DNA from: Dermatemys mawii
Taxonomy: Eukaryota; Chordata; Testudines; Dermatemydidae
Assembly: GCA_007922305.1 (NCBI GenBank)
Contig: ML677385.1
Location: forward strand, 4,180,336 to 4,244,335
Length of the DNA: 64,000 bases
Reading direction: 5' to 3'
Below the pieces are notes generated by a model that saw nothing but the letters and a program-made list of their open reading frames with translations, searched no databases and had not been told where the DNA came from. The translations under genes were made by a program, and so were the position numbers. Shown here in pieces: positions 25,125 through 36,514 of the stretch (within the stretch, counting starts at the first letter, position 1; the number at the start of each line of letters is the position of its first letter).

Positions 25125-25375
25125 CAATGCATAAGAACGTAAGAACAGAAGAGCGGCCATACTTGATTAGACCAAAAGTCCCTCTAGTCCAGTATCCTGT
25201 CTTTTGACAGTGGCCAATGGCAGATGCCCCAGAGGAAATGAACAGAATAGGCAATCACCGTGTGATCCATCTCCTGTCGCTCATTCCCAGTTTCTGGCAA
25301 TCAGAGGCTAGAGACACCATCCTGACTAACACCCATTGATGGACCTTATTTATGACTCAATTCAGGAAAACATCA
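25125..25375 (-). mobile_element. CR1 3' tail, minus strand
   Basis: It carries the GCGGCCATACTTGATTAGACC, CAGTATCCTGTCTTTTGACAG and TGATCCATCTCCTGTCGCTC blocks of the turtle CR1 tail, truncated after about 250 bp. Confidence 0.85.
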
Positions 25376-25419
25376 TTATTCAAAAAATCACTTAAGCATA
25401 TGTTTAAGCATATATGGGC

Positions 25420-26435
25420 AGAAAGCTGGCTAGATCATCAGGCTAAATGGGCAGTGATCTACGGCTCAAGGGCTAATTGGTAACTGGTATTAAGCGGAGT
25501 ACCCCAGGGGTCGATTCTGGGGCCGGTTTTGTTCAACATCTTCATTAATGATGATGCGACGGATTGCACTCTCAGTAAGTTCACGGATCACATTGGGGGG
25601 CGGGGGAAGAGGTAGATACACTGGAAGGTAGGGATAGTGTCTACAGTGACCTAGACAAATTGGAGGATTGGGCCAAAAGAAATCTAATAAGATTCAAACA
25701 AGGACAAGTGCAGAGTCCTGCACTTAGGACAGAAGAATTCCATACACCGCTACAGGCTGGGGACCGACTGGGTAAGCGGCAGTTCTGCAGAAAAGGACTG
25801 GGGGATTACAGTGACGAGAAGCTAGATGAGTCAACAGCATACCCTTGTTGCCAAGAAGGTTAACAGGCATATTGGGCTGCATTAGTACGAGCATTGCCAA
25901 CAGATCAAGGGAAGTGATTATTCCCCTCTTTTCAGCACTGGTGAGATCACATCTGGAGTATTACATCCAGCACACCCCCCCCCCCCCAACTACAGAAAGG
26001 ATGTGGACAAATTTGAGAGAGTTCTGTGGAAGGCAACAAAAATGATTAGGGGGCTAGGGCACATGAATTATGAGGGAACTGTGCTTATTTAGTCCGCAGA
26101 GGAGCGGGGGGGCAGGATCTGATACTTCAACTACCTGAAGGGGGGTTCCAAAAAGGATGGAGGTAGGCTATTCTCAGTGGTGGCAGATGAGAGAAGCAGC
26201 AGCAGTTTTCTCAAGTTGCAGTAGGGGAGGTCTAGGTTGGATATTAGGAAACATTACTTCACTAAGAGGGTGGTAAAGCAGTGGAATGGGTTACCTTGGG
26301 AGGTGGTGGAATCTGCATCCTTAAAAACCTCTAAGCCCTGCTGGGATGATTTAGTTAAGAGTTGGTCCCTCTTTGAGGAGGGTGTTGAACTAGATGACCT
26401 CCTGAGGTCTTTTCTACCCCTAACCTTCTAAGATT
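25420..26435 (+). mobile_element. CR1 LINE 3' end, plus strand
   Basis: This is the same subfamily and nearly the same 5' truncation point as 13060-14035. It has the VPQGS-encoding block near 25500, the RT C-terminus from 25660 (MEDWAKRNLI), the NPxDNLV-like tail near 26330, and the end AACCTTCTAAGATTTTATG. It contains frameshifts and a poly-C run near 25975-25988. Both copies are flanked on the left by AAAATCACTTAA(G/A)(C/T)ATATGTTTA, perhaps an older repeat used as target. Confidence 0.85.
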
Positions 26436-27171
26436 TTATGAACTTTAAGCATGACAAAGTTAGTCACATGCTCAAGCACTTTTCTGAATAGAGATGGACT
26501 TCAGCATTTTCCAGAATTGGGGGCTTAAATCAATGTTACAGAACTTTTCCATATGAAAATAAAATCATGTACAGTATTTTCTACACTAAGTGTCAGAAAG
26601 AATTTTTCACCTTTACAATCTTGCCACCTTTGCTTACACTTGTTAAAGACACCATTATTAATATAGATACAAGTATGGACTGTTTAAGAGTCTGCGTAAG
26701 AGAGACTTCTTTGTTCATGCTCGAAGTGAATTCTAATACAATACTGAAACTACTTCAAATAATAATGACCAACGATCAGCATGGAAATCAAAAGTACATC
26801 AGGAAAAATGCCCTTGGGTTAAATCCAAAACTTGCGCAGAAGTTGTCACATGATTTCAATTCTCTCAATACTCAAACCTGCCCAAATATCTCACAGGGCT
26901 GATTTATGAAAAATTGCAGTAAAATGATATAAAAATTCCACAAAAACATGATCAGTTTTTGGAAATATTAGCTAGTTAAACAACTGAACTGAGCAAAAGG
27001 TTTATTTCTATTTTTAATAAAGACAAATTGTGTGTACAGAAGGTGGAACATTTCCATTAATACGCATGTTACACAGCAAAAAATAGATGCTGCAGAGTTA
27101 TACCCACATTAACTCACTTTAGAAATCCAAACATTTAGAAGACTATTAGAAAAAAGTAAATATGTACAGAC
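26436..27171. other. Intron 4 sequence adjoining KDM6A exon 4
   Basis: AT-rich, including the donor side of exon 4 (GTCTGTAC read on the minus strand). There is no repeat recognised apart from AGTCACATGCTCAAGC near 26460. Confidence 0.5.
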
Positions 27172-27221
27172 CTTCCAGTAGTCAGATTGTAAACTGTAGT
27201 ACCTCTGGTAGGCAGATAATG
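27172..27221 (-). CDS. KDM6A: KDM6A (UTX) coding exon, equivalent to human exon 4
   Basis: This is a 50-bp minus-strand exon. The acceptor AG is at 27222-27223 and the donor GT at 27170-27171. Its first two bases complete the alanine codon begun by the last base of the exon at 60167-60275. It then reads LSAYQRYYSLQSDYWK and ends on a codon boundary. This is the next stretch of the KDM6A TPR region, and the phase and length match the human exon. The two exons are separated by 32,945 bp of repeat-rich intron. The next exon (about 59 bp, beginning NAAFLYG in vertebrates) was not found to the left, so intron 4 probably runs off the window. The exon sits in AT-rich intron about 0.7 kb from a CR1 copy. 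Confidence 0.94.
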
Positions 27222-29834
27222 CTGTAATAGAGAAAAAAAACAACTTTTTTTTAAAAAAACAAGACTGAAAAAGCCTTAAGAGTACAAAAAATATGCAATA
27301 TGGAAATGATAGTATTACTTCTATTAAATTATTTAATAGCTATGCACCATTATGGATAGAATATTTCCTGAAGAATACAATTTTGCTGTACAAAGTGTCT
27401 CAACCAAAAAGTGAATGTTACCATGATTTACATAAAATTAAATCAAGTAATATTTTAAAGAAAGTTTATGAAAGAAATTTATTGGCTGAAATTTTGGTTT
27501 TTGTCAAAGCTGCTATTGATTAAAAAATTTAATCACTTACATGTTTACAATGCTGTCTGGTGTCCTGAACAATTTATACAAGGGAAAAAGAGCAGACTGA
27601 TCTGCAGAAAGATTACAGGAGAAGCACCCTCTCCCTTCCCATGATCAGATAAAAGGTGGTGACAGTGGGAGGAAAGCTTCCATTTTATCCAACACCCAAG
27701 GCCATGATGAAAGACAGAGCTCTTAAGATGGGTCTAGAGACGGCAACCTGGTATGAATCACTGAATTACCATTATTTGGAGATAAAGTTCTCAACAAATG
27801 ATTGGTCCTGCACCTTACTGATCCCCGCTCAAACAAATTCTGGTTAATAGGTTTAGTCTTTTAACAAGTAAATGTTGGGTGGGGGTGTGTGAAGCCCCCC
27901 CTTTGTTACTTAATGTACTCATTGCCAGGCAGGCATAAATACAGGGCTCATGTTCTTATGAAAACAGGTGCAATTCAAAAACATAAGTAGCATTTTAAAT
28001 AATGATCCATTAATAACTTTAAAAAAAAATCAATATTTTCAACTCTGAAAAGTATCAATTTTATAATAAATTTTATTAGGTTTAATAGTAGCATCCAATG
28101 TCCTAAGAACTTCCCAAACACTCAAAAGGAACTGTCCCTGCTTTGAGGAGCTCACAATACAAGGAAAGACAGGCAAGCAGACCATTATGAGGAATGGGAA
28201 AAGCAACAGACTTTCCATATGCAAATTAACTCACTGAAGCACTCTGGAGTGGCTCTCTAAATTATAGCATATTTTGTAAGTACATGCCCTACATACTCAG
28301 TTACATAACAGATCAAGAACAATTCAAAACTTTCAGAAATATTGCAGATACTTAAGAGCAAGAGCACAAATATATATTTACAAAAATCTGTATATTTCTA
28401 GATCAAGGTCCTCACCATGAGATTGGATCTAATCTGGGACTTTTGGGGAATACTATCATATTACATGAAAGATATGAATGTAAAAAATGCAACATAAATC
28501 TAACAAACGATATTCAAAGTTAAGGCAAATATTTCATCTTTCACACCTTACATCCATGAGTCCAAAATCAACTTAAGTTACAAATATAGGAACAAGCTTC
28601 ACTGATTTTCTATATTTTGATGATCGATCAGCCTTACTCTTAAATTTCATGTTATTTTGACAAGCCTAAGGATTTGGAGTTTGAGGGGTTTTTTTTGTTT
28701 TGTTAGTTATCAAATTCCAGTTACTCTCTAGGGGGAGCACATCAACATTTTCTGTTGCATGCTACACAATATACTGTAGATTTACATTCCTTCTATTTAT
28801 ATCTATCTACCCCACAAGTCACTTTTACTCCTCAGGCTGAACACCATTAATAATGCATAGCACTTGTACATATAGATGTATAGCTTACCTGAATAAGACT
28901 ACTCTGAAAAGAATTCTAGACACTTAATCCAACTGACCATTTCATGACAATTAATTCAAACACAGTTTTTAAAAAAATATAAACTAAGTCTCTTTTCTCA
29001 CATAAGCAATAAACTATTGTATAAATCTAAAATCGGCATCTTAATCATAGGGTGTGATATAGTACAGTATCACTAACAGAGTCTTTCCCAATTTACATGC
29101 CTGAGATATTCATATTGCGTTTAATCTACAAAGACAAGTAATTTTTGAACACATGGATGACCTTCTGCCAATCAGCTATAAAACAAAAGCTTTTCTTTCT
29201 TGTAATGTTTCAGATTCTTATCGCAAGAAGAAGTCCATCTAAAACTGAAGGAAGTTACAAGATAACTGTTTTTAAACAATAAAAGTAAATTTTAAAATGA
29301 GAATATTAAGATTTAACTGTAGTAATTAAGAGAACATGTGTTTTTATATAGAAGTATATTTCATTGCACTATAATAATCACCAAGAAACACATTTTAAAG
29401 AAATTTAAGCATAAGTTCATATCAGTAATACTTCAAATAGGAATTTTTTTAAAATCTTGTTAAAACCTCAAAACCGAAAAAACACAAAGTTTTATCATTC
29501 ATACTTTAAAATTTACTCAGCTCTGAAAAATTTCACCAGTCATTTTCACTTAGTTGAGAGTCAGTCAGTCATTCACCTTCTGGTTTTCATATATTAAAAT
29601 AATGCTGAGACTTGTGTTTTCACAACTCTTCAAATTAATTTTAAATTAAAATTAATCTGAACTAACTTCCATAAATAAACTGGGTGGGGGCTAAGTTTTT
29701 TACTACAACGAAGATCACTGTCAATAGAGTTGTTTAAAAGACAAGGGAACACTTCTAAATTAATAAATACTACTCAAAGGATACAGATGATATGCATCTC
29801 AGATTAAGAAAATTAGTTAATGAATTTACAGAGC
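27222..29834. other. KDM6A intron 3, downstream end
   Basis: This AT-rich unique-looking stretch includes the acceptor of exon 4 (minus-strand AG at 27222-27223, preceded by a T-rich tract from the A runs at 27231-27260). No transposable element was recognised in 2.6 kb, which stands out in this intron. Confidence 0.55.
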
Positions 29835-30084
29835 TGACAATTGTTGCTGGAAAGCCGAAATAGCTGTCAGGTACACCCTGATGGATGTTGCGGCCAAGCC
29901 TTGTTGTTTTAAGGACAGGAGGTAGTTCAAGATGACAGGCACTGATGCCTGTTGTAGGGGGAGTGTGTCACTTGAGCATACCGGCAGGAAACAGTTTCCA
30001 TTTGGCCAAATACGTGGTCCAGGTAGAGGGACTTCTGCTACCTAAAAGGACCTGCTGCACCGAGTGGGAGCAACGCAGCTCAGA

Positions 30085-30414
30085 TCAAGTTAGCCATACA
30101 ATATCCAGATTGTGAGGTGGAGAGTCTGCAGGACAGGGTGACAGAGTTGTCCATGGTCCTGAGAGAACAAGTTCGGCCACAGAGGGAGCGGAATCGGAGT
30201 GTCTACCCACAGCTCTAGGAGTGTGGTATACCAGTACTGTCTGGGCCAACACCGGGGTGACCAGAAACAGACATGCTCTGTCCCTGCACAATTTGAGTAG
30301 GACTCTGTGGACTAGCGGGAATGGAGAGAAGGCGTAGCACATCTGGCCTTTCCATAAGAGTAGGAAGACGTCCAACAGGGAACTCGGGGAGCGTCCTTGC
30401 AGAGAGCAGAACAC
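30085..30414 (-). pseudogene. DIRS segment between RT/RNase H and recombinase
   Basis: A 109-codon minus-strand frame (DVFLLLWKGQMCYAFSPFPL, then VLLKLCRDRACLFLVTPVL) matches the region after RNase H in DIRS and Gypsy-type polyproteins. The corresponding region of the other copy lies near 52515-52853. The remainder of the recombinase is missing to the left. Confidence 0.65.
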
Positions 30415-31016
30415 CTGGCACTTCCGATTCTCATGCGAGGCGAACAGGTCTATCTGGGGAAACCCTCACATCAGGAAGATGGAATGGATGACATCTGGGC
30501 GAATCGACCACTCGTGAGCCTGGAAGGATCTGCTGAAGTGATCCACTAAGGTGTTCTAGACTCCCGGGAGAAACACCACCACCAGATGGATCAAGTGGAC
30601 TATACAGAATTCCTACAGGCAAATGGCTTCCTAGCAGAGGGGGAACAACCGGGCTCCCCCTTGCTCGGTGATGTAAAACATGGCCATGGTGTTATCTGTG
30701 AGGACTGCAACACAATGGCCCTGAAGACGTTCTCGAAACGCTTGACACGCCAGGCGCACCACCCTCAGCTCCCGTACATTGATGTGAAGGGATAGCTCTG
30801 CTGCAGACCATAAACCTTGTGTACAGAAGTCCCCGAGGTGGGCACCTCATCCCAGAGATGACGCGTCTGTGACTACGGACAAGGAGGGCTGCGGAGCGTG
30901 AAATGGCACCCCTTCACACACTGACATGGGGTACAGCCACCAACATAGGGAGGTTAAGAGCACCACTGGGACAGTAACCACTGTGTTCGAGCTGTCCCAA
31001 CCTGGGCGGTCTACTG

Positions 31017-31740
31017 TTGAGAGCCAAGCTTAGGGTGGACGGAGCCATGGTCTGGCATGGCTGTTCACGAATGTGCAAGAGGCCACGTGTCGCAGGGAGC
31101 ATAGGCACATCTGCGCAGTTGAAGCTGGGAAGCTTTGAAGGCTGCAGACAATGTTCACCAAGGATTGAAAGCATGCATCCAGCAGAAGCGTTCAGGCGAG
31201 GCTGGAATCTAAGACTGCCCCGATAAACTCTATCCTCTGAGTTGGTTCCCGAGTGGACTTTGTGACATTGAGGACAAGCCTCAGCTGTTTGAACAGATTC
31301 ATGGTGAGCCAAACATGGGATTGTACTTGATCCCTGAAGCGGCCCCGAATAAGCCAATCATCAAGGTACGGGAACACTTGAATCCTTTGTCAACAAAGGA
31401 AAGCTGCCACAATGGCCATACACTTGGTGAACACCCGTGGGCAGACCGAAGGAAAGGAAGGTGAATTGAAAGTGCTGACTAACCGTAAGGCGAAGAAAAA
31501 GTCTGTGCGCTGGATAGATCGCTATGTGGAAGTACGTGTCCTTCATGTCGAGGGCAGCTTACCAGTCTCCAGGATCCAGGGAAGGAATAATGGTTCCCAG
31601 TGATATCATGCAGAACTTCAACTTTACCATGAAATTTGTTGAGTCCGTGCAAGTCCAGGATGGGCCGAAGCCCGCCCTTGGCCTTGGGGATTAGGAAGCA
31701 GTGGAAGTAAAAACCCTTGCCCCTTAGCACCTCCTAGATC
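31017..31740 (-). pseudogene. DIRS reverse transcriptase with YLDD motif
   Basis: Minus-strand pieces in different frames give KGFYFHCFLIPKAKGGLRPI, then KDTYFHIAIYPAHRLFLRL and FLSFGLPTGVHQV. They are followed by FPYLDDWLIRG near 31345-31377 and IEFIGAVLDSSLA near 31200. Order and motifs match DIRS reverse transcriptase. The catalytic aspartate pair (YLDD) is retained, but frame changes between the pieces make it non-functional. Confidence 0.85.
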
Positions 31741-32479
31741 ACCCCCATGGCTAGGAGTGTTTGAACCTCCTGCAGGAGGAGTAGCTTATGAGAAGAGTCT
31801 CTGAAGACAGACGGAGAGGGAGGATAGGGACAGGGGAAGAAAACTGAAGGGAATATCCCTTTCCACCATGCGTAGGCCTCAACGATCCGACGTTATACGA
31901 GACCATGCACAGGAGAAATGGGAGAGATGACTCCAGAAAGGAGGGAAAGTATCCTGTACAGTGACTGGTACTCTGTCCTTGGGCACACCTTCGAAAGTTT
32001 TGTTTGGGCACTGCTGGTGGTTTGGGAGGGCCTTGGTTCTGGCTGGTTTGGTGGCCAGTTTGTTTTCTCCTACCGCCCTCAGCTGCATCTGCTATAGAAG
32101 TCCCGTCTCAGCCGAGGAGGGGGATAAGGTCGCTGAGGCTGTGATTTGAAGGGCCTGCACTGAGTGACTGGGGTGTGCATTCCCAGCAAACGCATGATAG
32201 CCCTTGAGTCTTTCAGACTTTGCAATCTAGAGACTGTCTTATCTGAAAAGAGACACTGACCATCAAAGGGCAGGTCCTGAAGGGTCTGTTGGAGTTCTGG
32301 TGGTAAGCCAGAAACCTGCAGCCACGAGATGTGACACATGGTTATGTCCGAGACCAGAGTCCTAGCCGCTGAGTCCGCAGCATCTAGCAAGGCTTGTAGG
32401 AGGTCCTAGCTACCTTCTTACCCTCCTCTACTAAAGCCCCAAATTCTTCCCTGAACTATTGGGGATTCAACTCCTTGTA

Positions 32480-32884
32480 TTTCAGCATAGCATTCCAGAA
32501 GTTGTAATCGTAACGGCTCAGGAGGGCCTGCTGGTTTGTTACCCTGAGCTGTAAACCTGCAGCAGAATAAATCTTGCACCTAAACAAGTCTAGACATCTA
32601 GGGTCCTTAGATTTGGGTGCCAGGGCCTACTGACTAGTGAGCACGGTTCGGGGAGTGTATAAAGGTACTCGTAACTCCTTAGAGGGAACAAAGTACCTTC
32701 TTTCCACCCCTCTGGCTGTAGGTGGAATGGAGGCCAGTGAATGCCAAATCGTTTTGGTGTTGGACTGAATAGTCCAGATAATAGGCAGGGCTACTCTGGA
32801 TGGAGCCTCTGCTGACAGAATGTCTACCACCAGGTCCTCTACCTCCACCACCTCCTCCATCTGGAGGTTCATGTTACGTGCCAC
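32480..32884 (-). pseudogene. DIRS gag, LAP2-alpha-like region
   Basis: On the minus strand, an acidic block (EEVVEVEDLVVDILSAEAPS) is followed by VALPIIWTIQSNTKTIWHS, then RRYFVPSKELRVPLYTP. This is the gag core shared by DIRS1-like elements and the C-terminal domain of LAP2-alpha (TMPO). It is interrupted by a stop near 32627. Further left, degenerate frames continue (IYSAAGL, LRVTNQQALLSRYDY). Confidence 0.7.
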
Positions 32885-34115
32885 CCTGCAAAGCAGTTCT
32901 TGGTGCGCAGGAAGGTCTATTGGTGGAGGACCCCAAAATGTCGTCCCCGCTACTGACTCATCAGGTGAGAATGAGGATGCCGCCCCAGGACTTGGGGATC
33001 CGGGGAGAGATCATGTTGGAGGGTCTTGCTGGCCAAGGTCCACCACGCTAGAAGCGTGGGCCTGTACTGGGGCTGAAACAGTCACCTCCAAACACCCCAT
33101 GGGAGAGCGACTCAAAGTGGCCTCTGGTACCCAGGGTTCTGAATGGGCCGAGCGAGAAGCCTGAGGAACCACTTGAGCCTGATGGTAAGCCCACTGTGGA
33201 GGTCCTTGATTAGGGTCCTGGCCCTTCTCTTGACAGTGGCTTGCACCGCCCTCACCATGGCCCTGGGCGGAGTAGTCACCCTCCAAGCTTGACAACCTAG
33301 AGGCTGAGCGTGAAGGACAAGGTGGTGACAAGCGTGTCCGCGCCGAGTCTCTGGGGGGGCGGTGCCATGGTGCCAGTGAACTGTGGCGTGATCCTGAACG
33401 GTACCGTGAGCCTGATCTGGATCTCAAATAAAATAGTGGGCTAGAGCGGTGCTGGGATCGTCTGGTAGAATGGTGTTGCGACTGGTGCTGGGAGCAGCAC
33501 TGAGAGCCTAATCGGTACCGTCCGTAGCGCAAGTCAGATCGCCGAGAGTAAGAGTGACGTCGCGAGTATGACTGCTGCCGAGAAGGAGAGTGGCAATGGG
33601 ACTGTGAGCAATGTCAACAGTGAGATGGGCACTGGGACCAGGGCCGAGGCCGTTATGCTTCACTCGGAGATGGTGGGCGTACCAGAGATGGCTTGCCCTT
33701 AGATGACACTGCCTGCACTGGAGGTGCTACAGGTTGTAAAGGGGCCAGCTCTGTGAGAGCAATCAGGTCCTGTGCCATGGAGAACGTCTCTGGCGTAGAT
33801 GGCAGCCACAGCTCGACTGCAGTATGCACTGGAGAGCTTATTTGCACCGGACTCAACGGCCCATGCTCCGGTGCAGGAGTCAATGGTGCTAGTGCTTGCC
33901 CACTTCGACGTTCCGACAGCAGACGCAGCTCCAAAGATGGTAAGGGGAGCGCCGGTGACTGCTGAGGCACAGCAGTTGGCACCTGCTTGTGCTGTTTCCT
34001 CTGGCTGGGAAACAGGGATGGGCACCACACTGACAGTGGTGCCAGAGAGATCCAGTGCTGCGAGTCTTTAACAGAGTCCAATCACAGCGCTGTACCTGTC
34101 CGTGCCACCGGGGTG

Positions 34116-34364
34116 CTACGTACCGACAAGGTCGGCGCTGAGTCTCAGCACACAGATGAAGAGACTAAGGGCTGCCTCTGTGAGGAGCTCTTTTAGTCTG
34201 AAGTTCCGCTCCTTTTTAGTCCTAGGCTTAAAATCCTTGCAAATCCGGCACTTGTCCGCTTGGTGGGATTCCCCCAGACACTTCAAGCAGGAGTCATGGT
34301 GGTCTCCTGTAGGCATCGGCTTAAGACTAGCCGAGCAAAGTTTGAAACTCAGAGACCTGGGCAT
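34116..34364 (-). pseudogene. DIRS gag N-terminal region (cysteine motif)
   Basis: The minus-strand translation contains HHDSCLKCLGESHQADKCRI followed by CKDFKPRTKKERNFRLK, a C-x2-C-x4-H-x4-C-x2-C pattern seen at the start of the first ORF of turtle DIRS elements. The equivalent in the full-length copy is at 56332-56682. It is part of a broken gag and ends at a stop. Its role is presumed to be nucleic-acid binding in the retrotransposition particle. Confidence 0.75.
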
Positions 34365-34720
34365 GGGCCTAGGTACTGGGAGGGAGGAAAGGCGAAATCC
34401 CTTTCCATCCTACTAAATCTAAAATGAACACTACCAACACTAAGAACTGTAACTATTTACAGAATATTCCAGAGAGTAGCTAGGGAGAGTGGAGATCAGT
34501 TATGCCATGCTCTTCAGCTCCAACGATCATCATGGGCAGCAAGAAGGAACTAAGGGGGTGCTGGGTTGTGTGGGGTATATATTCAGTGCCATGAAGGCAC
34601 CACTCCAGGGGGCGCTGCAACTGACCCACCAAGTATTGCTAGGGTAAAAGTTTCTCCGACGATCATGCACACGGCGCACGCACACCTAACTGGAATCAAT
34701 ATGAGCAAGCACTCGAAGAA

Positions 34721-35522
34721 ACAACAAAGGATAGGAATAAATGGTCAGATTTCACAACAGAGAGGTAAATAGTAGCATCCCCCAAGGATCTGTAGTGCTG
34801 TTTAACATTTATAAATGATCAGGAAAAAGGGGTAAACGGCACAGTGGTTAAGTCTGCAGATGAGACTAAAATTACTCAAGATTATTAAGTCTAAAGCCAA
34901 AGGTGAAGAGTTACAAAGAAATCTCAAACCTGGTGGATAGGGCAACAAAATGGCAGATGAAATTCAGAGTTGCTAAGTGCAAAGTAATACATATTGGAAA
35001 ACAATTAGAGCCTTGCTTGGATACAAATTTATACCTGAGAAAATAAATTGGTATCTGCAGAACTGCAGGACTCTCCCGGGAACTGCAGTGGCAAAAGGAG
35101 CCGAGCTTGGGACCGCCATTTCCAGGAGCCAATGCCCCACACCAGCAGGTCCTCTGGCGCGGCTGTCCCATCTCCAGATCCACCCACTGGAGCAGGCACC
35201 AGGCTCACTGGCAGCTCTCCCTGCTCGCACTTTTGTATTCCCCAGACAAGAGACTGAGACAGCTTCGTGGAAGGGACAGGGGCAGCGCTGGGGGTGACAC
35301 AGCCATGCTGGAGGATCTGCTGACGCAGGTCGCTGGTTCCTGGGAGCGGCAGCCCCACGTTCTGCTGTTTTTACCATTGTGATTCTCAGGAGAGCCCTGC
35401 GGCTCCATGGATATAGATTTATATGTCTACAGGTTAAATTTTTATCCACGCAGGAGTCTAAACATAATCCCAATCATACACACAACATGGAGTCTAAATT
35501 AGCTGTTACCACTCAAGAAAGA
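34721..35522 (+). mobile_element. CR1 LINE, plus strand, interrupted by a hAT MITE
   Basis: CR1 begins abruptly at ACAACAAAGGATAGGAATAA next to the DIRS terminus and runs to 35005. It resumes at 35461 (AACATAATCCCAATCATACA) and stops at about 35522, within ACTCAAGAAAGAGA, where a DIRS end begins. The upstream CR1 portion does not reappear on the far side of the DIRS copy. Confidence 0.82.
35006..35460. mobile_element. hAT MITE inside CR1
   Basis: The 455-bp insert has ends TAGAGCCTTGCTTGGATAC and, inverted, TAGACTCCTGCGTGGATAA, with similarity continuing through AAATTTA. The target AACATAAT is intact on the right (35461-35468) and present with one base missing on the left (34999-35005). This fits the 8-bp duplication of hAT elements. 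The GC-rich interior encodes nothing recognisable despite open frames on both strands. Confidence 0.8.
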
Positions 35523-35525
35523 GAC

Positions 35526-36090
35526 GGTTACTCACCCTATACCATAACTGAGGTTCGAGAGGTGTCCCTATGAATACACCAGTTTGGGTGTATGTGAGTC
35601 CCTGTGCCTAAGATCAGACATTTTTGGTAGCAGGGCCAATCTGGGCTGCACACGCACTCTCCCTGTCTTGTGCTGCATTTGGCCGCTATATAGCGCTGTG
35701 CGGCCAAATAGCCCTCAGTTCCTTCCGTACCAGACTCTGTACATAAGAACTCTGAAGTAGAGGAGAGGGGGGCAGGTAGTGGAGCACACACAGGGGGGAG
35801 GGGGAGGAGGAGGAGGAGAAGGTTACTCACCATGTGCAATAACTGAGGTATGTCTCAATGGGTACTCTACTTTAGGTGACTGTAGAGCAGTGGCTCTTGT
35901 TGGAAGGAGTGGGTTTCGGAATTGGATTCTCTACTGATAATAAAACAGTCAGTTCTAATAGTGCATCACATGATGAGTCGAGCAATCTGAATAATGCTCT
36001 GTAAGTCTGTGAACCGACGCCCAAGTCGCTGCTCTACAAACATTTGTAATCGAAACATTGTTCAAGGAAGCTATTGAGGTGGAAAGTGAT
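35526..36090 (-). mobile_element. DIRS 3' terminal region with two direct copies of the end sequence
   Basis: GGTTACTCACC...ATAACTGAGGT occurs at 35526 and again at 35821 in the same orientation, 295 bp apart. Each is followed by DIRS left-terminal sequence (GTGTCCCTATGAATACACC and GGGTACTCTACTTTAGGTG). A purine-rich tract (GGGGGAGGGGGAGGAGG) lies just before the second. To the right is a short piece resembling the recombinase region (GCTCTACAAACATTTG). The family differs from the 51-kb copy. Confidence 0.7.
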
Positions 36091-36109
36091 CTTCTACAGT
36101 ATGTTTGAG

Positions 36110-36512
36110 TCCCCGGTGTGGGTTGCAAGTCACACTGACAACAGCAATAGTCAATACAATCAGAAATCCAATTTACACAAATTGACTCTATTTCCCCATG
36201 CTAAATATCCTACACCTTTTTGTCAACTGTCTGAAATGGGCCATCTTGATTATCACTAAAAGATTTTTTTCTCCTGCTAATAATAGCATTAATTAATTAA
36301 ATTAGTCTTACAGTTGGTATGGCAACCTCCACCTTTTCATGTTCTCTGTATGCATTTTATTATATATAATCTTCCTCTTATATGTTCCATTCCATGCATT
36401 TTGACGAAGTGGGCTGTAGCCCATGAAAGCTTATGCTCAAATAAATTTGTTCGTCTGTAAGACGCAACAAGTACTCCTGTTCCAGACTAACCCAGCTGCT
36501 ACTCTGAAATCT
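36110..36512 (+). repeat. Sauropsid interspersed repeat with GAAGTGGGCTGTAGCCC motif
   Basis: It includes the AAATGGGCCATCTTGATTAT block, TCATGTTCTCTGTATGC, GACGAAGTGGGCTGTAGCCC, GAAAGCTTATGCTCAAATAA and the end CCCAGCTGCTACTCTGAAA. I recognise it as a common repeat of turtle and crocodilian genomes but do not assign a family name. The same core forms the hairpin arms at 22617-22786 and a fragment near 43503-43565. Confidence 0.7.
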
Positions 36513-36514
36513 GA

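Larger units (their letters stand above)
29835..34720 (-). mobile_element. DIRS-type retrotransposon, minus strand, 3' end missing
   Basis: The 5' inverted terminus is at the right (GGCGCACGCACACCTAACTGG, ending CACTCGAAGAA at 34720). Then, reading leftwards, come the gag region (34.4-32.5 kb), the RT/RNase H region (31.8-30.9 kb) and the start of the recombinase region (30.9-29.84 kb). Compared with the copy at 51161-57055 it stops at the position equivalent to about 52250, so roughly 1.1 kb is gone, with the recombinase C-terminus and the 3' inverted repeat. The frame changes several times within RT. DIRS elements use a tyrosine recombinase rather than an integrase and leave no target duplication. 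Confidence 0.85.

Noticed and set aside
1..27171. Search for KDM6A exon 5 (NAAFLYGLG...)
   Set aside because: No segment encoding it was seen. Intron 4 most likely continues past the left edge; I may have missed a diverged version.
33011..33532. 173-codon minus-strand frame rich in S, R and H
   Set aside because: It lies within the gag linker of the DIRS copy; it is not a separate SR-protein gene.
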